16,560 nucleotides of DNA. It comes from Sutterella sp. (GTDB lineage Bacteria; Pseudomonadota; Gammaproteobacteria; Burkholderiales; Burkholderiaceae_F). Under the pieces are notes generated by a model. The model was not told the origin of the DNA and ran no database searches. It saw only the letters and a list, made by a program, of their open reading frames with translations. Where the stretch lies: positions 1 through 16,560 of the forward strand of contig DYCH01000020.1 of NCBI GenBank assembly GCA_019418235.1. The letters are read 5' to 3'. Numbering within the stretch: the first letter of the stretch is position 1; the number at the start of each line of letters is the position of its first letter. A program made the position numbers and the translations under genes. Shown here piece after piece: positions 14,438 to 16,560 of the stretch.

Positions 14438-16315
14438 ATGGGATTATTGGATAAGATCAATTCGCCCGAAGACCTCAAGCGTCTGATTCCTGAGATGTTG
14501 CCGACGGTTGCGCAAGATTTGCGTGACAAGATGGTTGAGGCCGTTTCTAAAACGGGAGGACACTTAGCCAGTTCTTTAGGCGCAGTGGATTTAACCGTGG
14601 CGTTGCATTACGTTTTCGATTCGCCCAAAGACAAAATCATTTTTGACGTGGGCCATCAAGCCTATGCGCACAAAATGCTTACGGGTCGAAAAGATCGTTT
14701 TGATACTTTGCGTCAATTTAAGGGCCTTTCGGGTTTTCCGAAGCGCTGTGAAAGTGAACACGATGCTTTTGGTACGGCTCATAGTTCAACGTCTATTTCA
14801 GCAGCTCTCGGTATGGCTGTAGCTGCTCAACTCAATGGTGATAAAGAGTCATGGCACATTGCTGTGATCGGAGATGGCGCTTTAACGGGCGGTATGGCCA
14901 TTGAAGCATTAAACGATGCTGGCACCTATAAAGACGGTTTACGTTTACTCATCATTGTGAACGACAATGACTGTTCTATTTCACCTTCTGTCGGCGCCTT
15001 AAATCATCATTTGGCAAAGCTTGTATCGGGTTCAACTTTCTCTCATGCGAGAGATTTCTCAAAACGAGCTTTAAAACCGGTTCCGAAACTATGGAATCTC
15101 TTTAAGAGCATGGAGCAACGCACGGTTAATTTTGTCGCTCCTCACTCAACGCTTTTCTCTGCCTACGACTTAAATTACTATGGCCCGGTGGACGGTCATG
15201 ATATTGAGACGCTGGTGACGGTGTTGCAAAACATTAAGCAACTCCAAGGTCCCATGGTCTTACACATCTCCACCAAAAAGGGAAAGGGCTACAAGTTGGC
15301 AGAAGCTAATCCGACGCTCTATCACGGTGTGGGACCTTTTGATCCTGACGAAGGCATTATTGAAAAGGCTCCTGATGCACAACACCCGACCTACACGGAA
15401 GTTTTCTCAAAGTGGGTTTGTGATATGGCCCAAAGCGATCCGAAGCTTTATGCCATTACGCCCGCCATGCGCGAGGGCTCCGGTCTTGTCGAATTTGAAA
15501 AGCGTTTCCCGACTCGCTACCGTGATGTGGCCATTGCCGAACAACACGCGGTTACTTATGCGGCGGGACTTGCTACAAACGGTATAAAGCCCGTGGTGGC
15601 CATTTATTCGTCCTTTGCTCAACGCGCGTACGACCAAATTTTGCACGACGTAGCGATCCAAAATCTTCCTGTGATGTTTGCCATTGACCGAGGCGGTTTA
15701 GTTGGCGCAGACGGTGAAACGCACCAAGGGATGTTTGATATTGCGTTTTTGCGAAGCATTCCGAATATGACGGTGATGACACCCTCAAACGAAGACGAAT
15801 GTCGAAAGATGTTAACGACAGCTTATCGGATGGAAACGCCCGCGGCCGTTCGTTATCCGCGAGGCAAAGGCCCAGGTGTTGCTCAAGAAGAAGCTCTTGA
15901 AACCATCGAAGTAGGTAAGGCTAAGGTTCTTCGTGAGTGCACTGTTGATCGCCAACGTATTGCCATTTTAGGTTTTGGTTTAATGGTCGAGCGTATGAAA
16001 CGTGTTGCTGAAAAGCTTGATGCAACGCTAGTCGATATGCGTTTTGTTAAACCGTTGGATAAAGACTTGGTGATTGAGATTTCCAAAACCCATGATTTGA
16101 TTGTTACCGCCGAAGACGGGGTGGTGATGGGCGGCGCCGGTAGCGCGGTACTTGAAGTCATCAGCGAAGCGGGTTTGTTTTGTGAAACGCTACTGTTAGG
16201 TATCGGTGATCACTTTGTGGGTCAAGGGACGCTTGAAGAGTTAATGCAAGACAATCGATTGGATGAATTAAGCGTCATCGAACGTATTCAAGAAAGGTTA
16301 CTTCATGCAAAGTAA
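14438..16315 (+). CDS. dxs: 1-deoxy-D-xylulose-5-phosphate synthase
   Basis: Dxs joins pyruvate and glyceraldehyde 3-phosphate, releasing CO2, to form DXP, the first step of the MEP pathway and a precursor of thiamine and pyridoxal phosphate. The 625-residue length is normal. Seen: the thiamine diphosphate/Mg motif GDGALTGGMAIEALND (145-160), IVNDNDCSISPSVG, YYGPVDGHD, then the pyrimidine domain with the catalytic glutamate in IAEQHAVTYAAG (E368, E. coli E370) and DRGGLVGADGETHQG, and RYPRGKGPG near the C-terminal domain. A few usually fixed positions differ from E. coli: GHQAYAHK where it has GHQAYPHK, and AHSSTSIS where it has GHSSTSIS. The start ATG at 14438 has GGGGG at 14429-14433. The next gene overlaps its 3' end by 11 bases. 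Confidence 0.96.
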   Translation: MGLLDKINSPEDLKRLIPEMLPTVAQDLRDKMVEAVSKTGGHLASSLGAVDLTVALHYVFDSPKDKIIFDVGHQAYAHKMLTGRKDRFDTLRQFKGLSGFPKRCESEHDAFGTAHSSTSISAALGMAVAAQLNGDKESWHIAVIGDGALTGGMAIEALNDAGTYKDGLRLLIIVNDNDCSISPSVGALNHHLAKLVSGSTFSHARDFSKRALKPVPKLWNLFKSMEQRTVNFVAPHSTLFSAYDLNYYGPVDGHDIETLVTVLQNIKQLQGPMVLHISTKKGKGYKLAEANPTLYHGVGPFDPDEGIIEKAPDAQHPTYTEVFSKWVCDMAQSDPKLYAITPAMREGSGLVEFEKRFPTRYRDVAIAEQHAVTYAAGLATNGIKPVVAIYSSFAQRAYDQILHDVAIQNLPVMFAIDRGGLVGADGETHQGMFDIAFLRSIPNMTVMTPSNEDECRKMLTTAYRMETPAAVRYPRGKGPGVAQEEALETIEVGKAKVLRECTVDRQRIAILGFGLMVERMKRVAEKLDATLVDMRFVKPLDKDLVIEISKTHDLIVTAEDGVVMGGAGSAVLEVISEAGLFCETLLLGIGDHFVGQGTLEELMQDNRLDELSVIERIQERLLHAK

Positions 16316-16560
16316 TGTGAATTTAAAGCCCTTTAATACGATGGGGGTTGAGGCAACGGCGCGCTTCATGACAACGGCAGAGGATGTTGAATCCTTAAAA
16401 AATGCCATTGCCTTTGCTAAAGCAGAAAACCTTCCCATTTTTATTTTGGGAGAAGGCGCAAATTTGTTGATTGCAACGCGCATGCTTAACCGTGTTGTTA
16501 TCAAAATGACGATTAAGGGTTTTGAAGTGGTGGGGGAATCCGCCACGCACACCTTTATTG
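16305..16560 (+). CDS. murB: UDP-N-acetylenolpyruvoylglucosamine reductase, 5' part
   Basis: Only the first 85 codons lie in the window; the gene runs off the right end. MurB reduces UDP-GlcNAc-enolpyruvate to UDP-MurNAc with NADPH and FAD, in peptidoglycan precursor synthesis. The visible part matches the FAD-binding N-terminus: LKPFNTMGVEATAR (7-20), the spacer helix, and LPIFILGEGANLL, equivalent to the E. coli VLILGEGSNVL. The ATG at 16305 lies inside the end of dxs (11-base overlap, other frame) with AAAGG upstream at 16293-16297. This start fits the family because little normally precedes the NTFG-like motif. The overlap implies translational coupling to dxs. Confidence 0.9.
   Translation, partial: MQSNVNLKPFNTMGVEATARFMTTAEDVESLKNAIAFAKAENLPIFILGEGANLLIATRMLNRVVIKMTIKGFEVVGESATHTFI

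Noticed and set aside
1..16560. Mobile element, phage, defence or toxin-antitoxin system
   Set aside because: No transposase, integrase, nuclease-based defence gene, terminal repeats, attachment site or composition shift was seen; all larger genes are housekeeping or envelope genes.

Overview
The window looks like chromosomal DNA of a betaproteobacterium of the order Burkholderiales. The core order fimV-truA-accD-folC-SPOR protein-cvpA-purF is the Burkholderiales order, with the trp genes that usually lie between truA and accD missing. The moderate GC content judged by eye, the reduced gene order and the divergence of several proteins suggest a host-associated lineage such as Sutterellaceae. 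That family-level placement is an inference and was not tested by search.

Layout. Bases 1-135 hold no convincing gene, only a tetraloop hairpin and a likely terminator for the next gene. A small acidic protein of unknown function (136-384, minus) is divergent from a long plus-strand cluster (550-8402): fimV (cell-pole/peptidoglycan hub), truA (tRNA pseudouridine synthase), accD (acetyl-CoA carboxylase beta), folC (folate synthesis), a DedD-like SPOR-domain membrane protein, cvpA and purF (first step of purine synthesis). Gaps are short and most genes have a ribosome binding site in or near the preceding gene. A UUCG hairpin with a short T tract sits between accD and folC, and two terminators in tandem follow purF. 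polA (8585-11350) stands alone and ends at a bidirectional terminator shared with a convergent META-domain lipoprotein gene (11415-11861, minus).

Bases 11862-12240 are the one sizeable non-coding stretch. They contain a strong minus-strand intrinsic terminator, a plausible minus-strand promoter about 170 bases upstream of it, and several inverted repeats, which together suggest an unannotated small RNA. The same stretch read on the plus strand shows two tiny ORFs with textbook ribosome binding sites. An EamA-family transporter gene (12241-13104, minus) is divergent from the cluster xseB-ispA-dxs-murB (13270 to the window end), which makes exonuclease VII small subunit, farnesyl diphosphate, DXP for the MEP isoprenoid pathway, and a cell-wall precursor. 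ispA and dxs are successive parts of isoprenoid synthesis, and murB uses the same precursor economy, since undecaprenyl phosphate carries the muropeptides.

Most genes are ordinary housekeeping genes. The points most worth a second look are the candidate small RNA/mini-ORF locus at 11986-12164, a DNA polymerase I whose proofreading domain has lost its catalytic carboxylates, the loss of trpFBA from the truA-accD junction, and the overlap of dxs with murB. I saw no mobile elements, CRISPR arrays, tRNA or rRNA genes, and no convincing defence or other novel multi-gene system.
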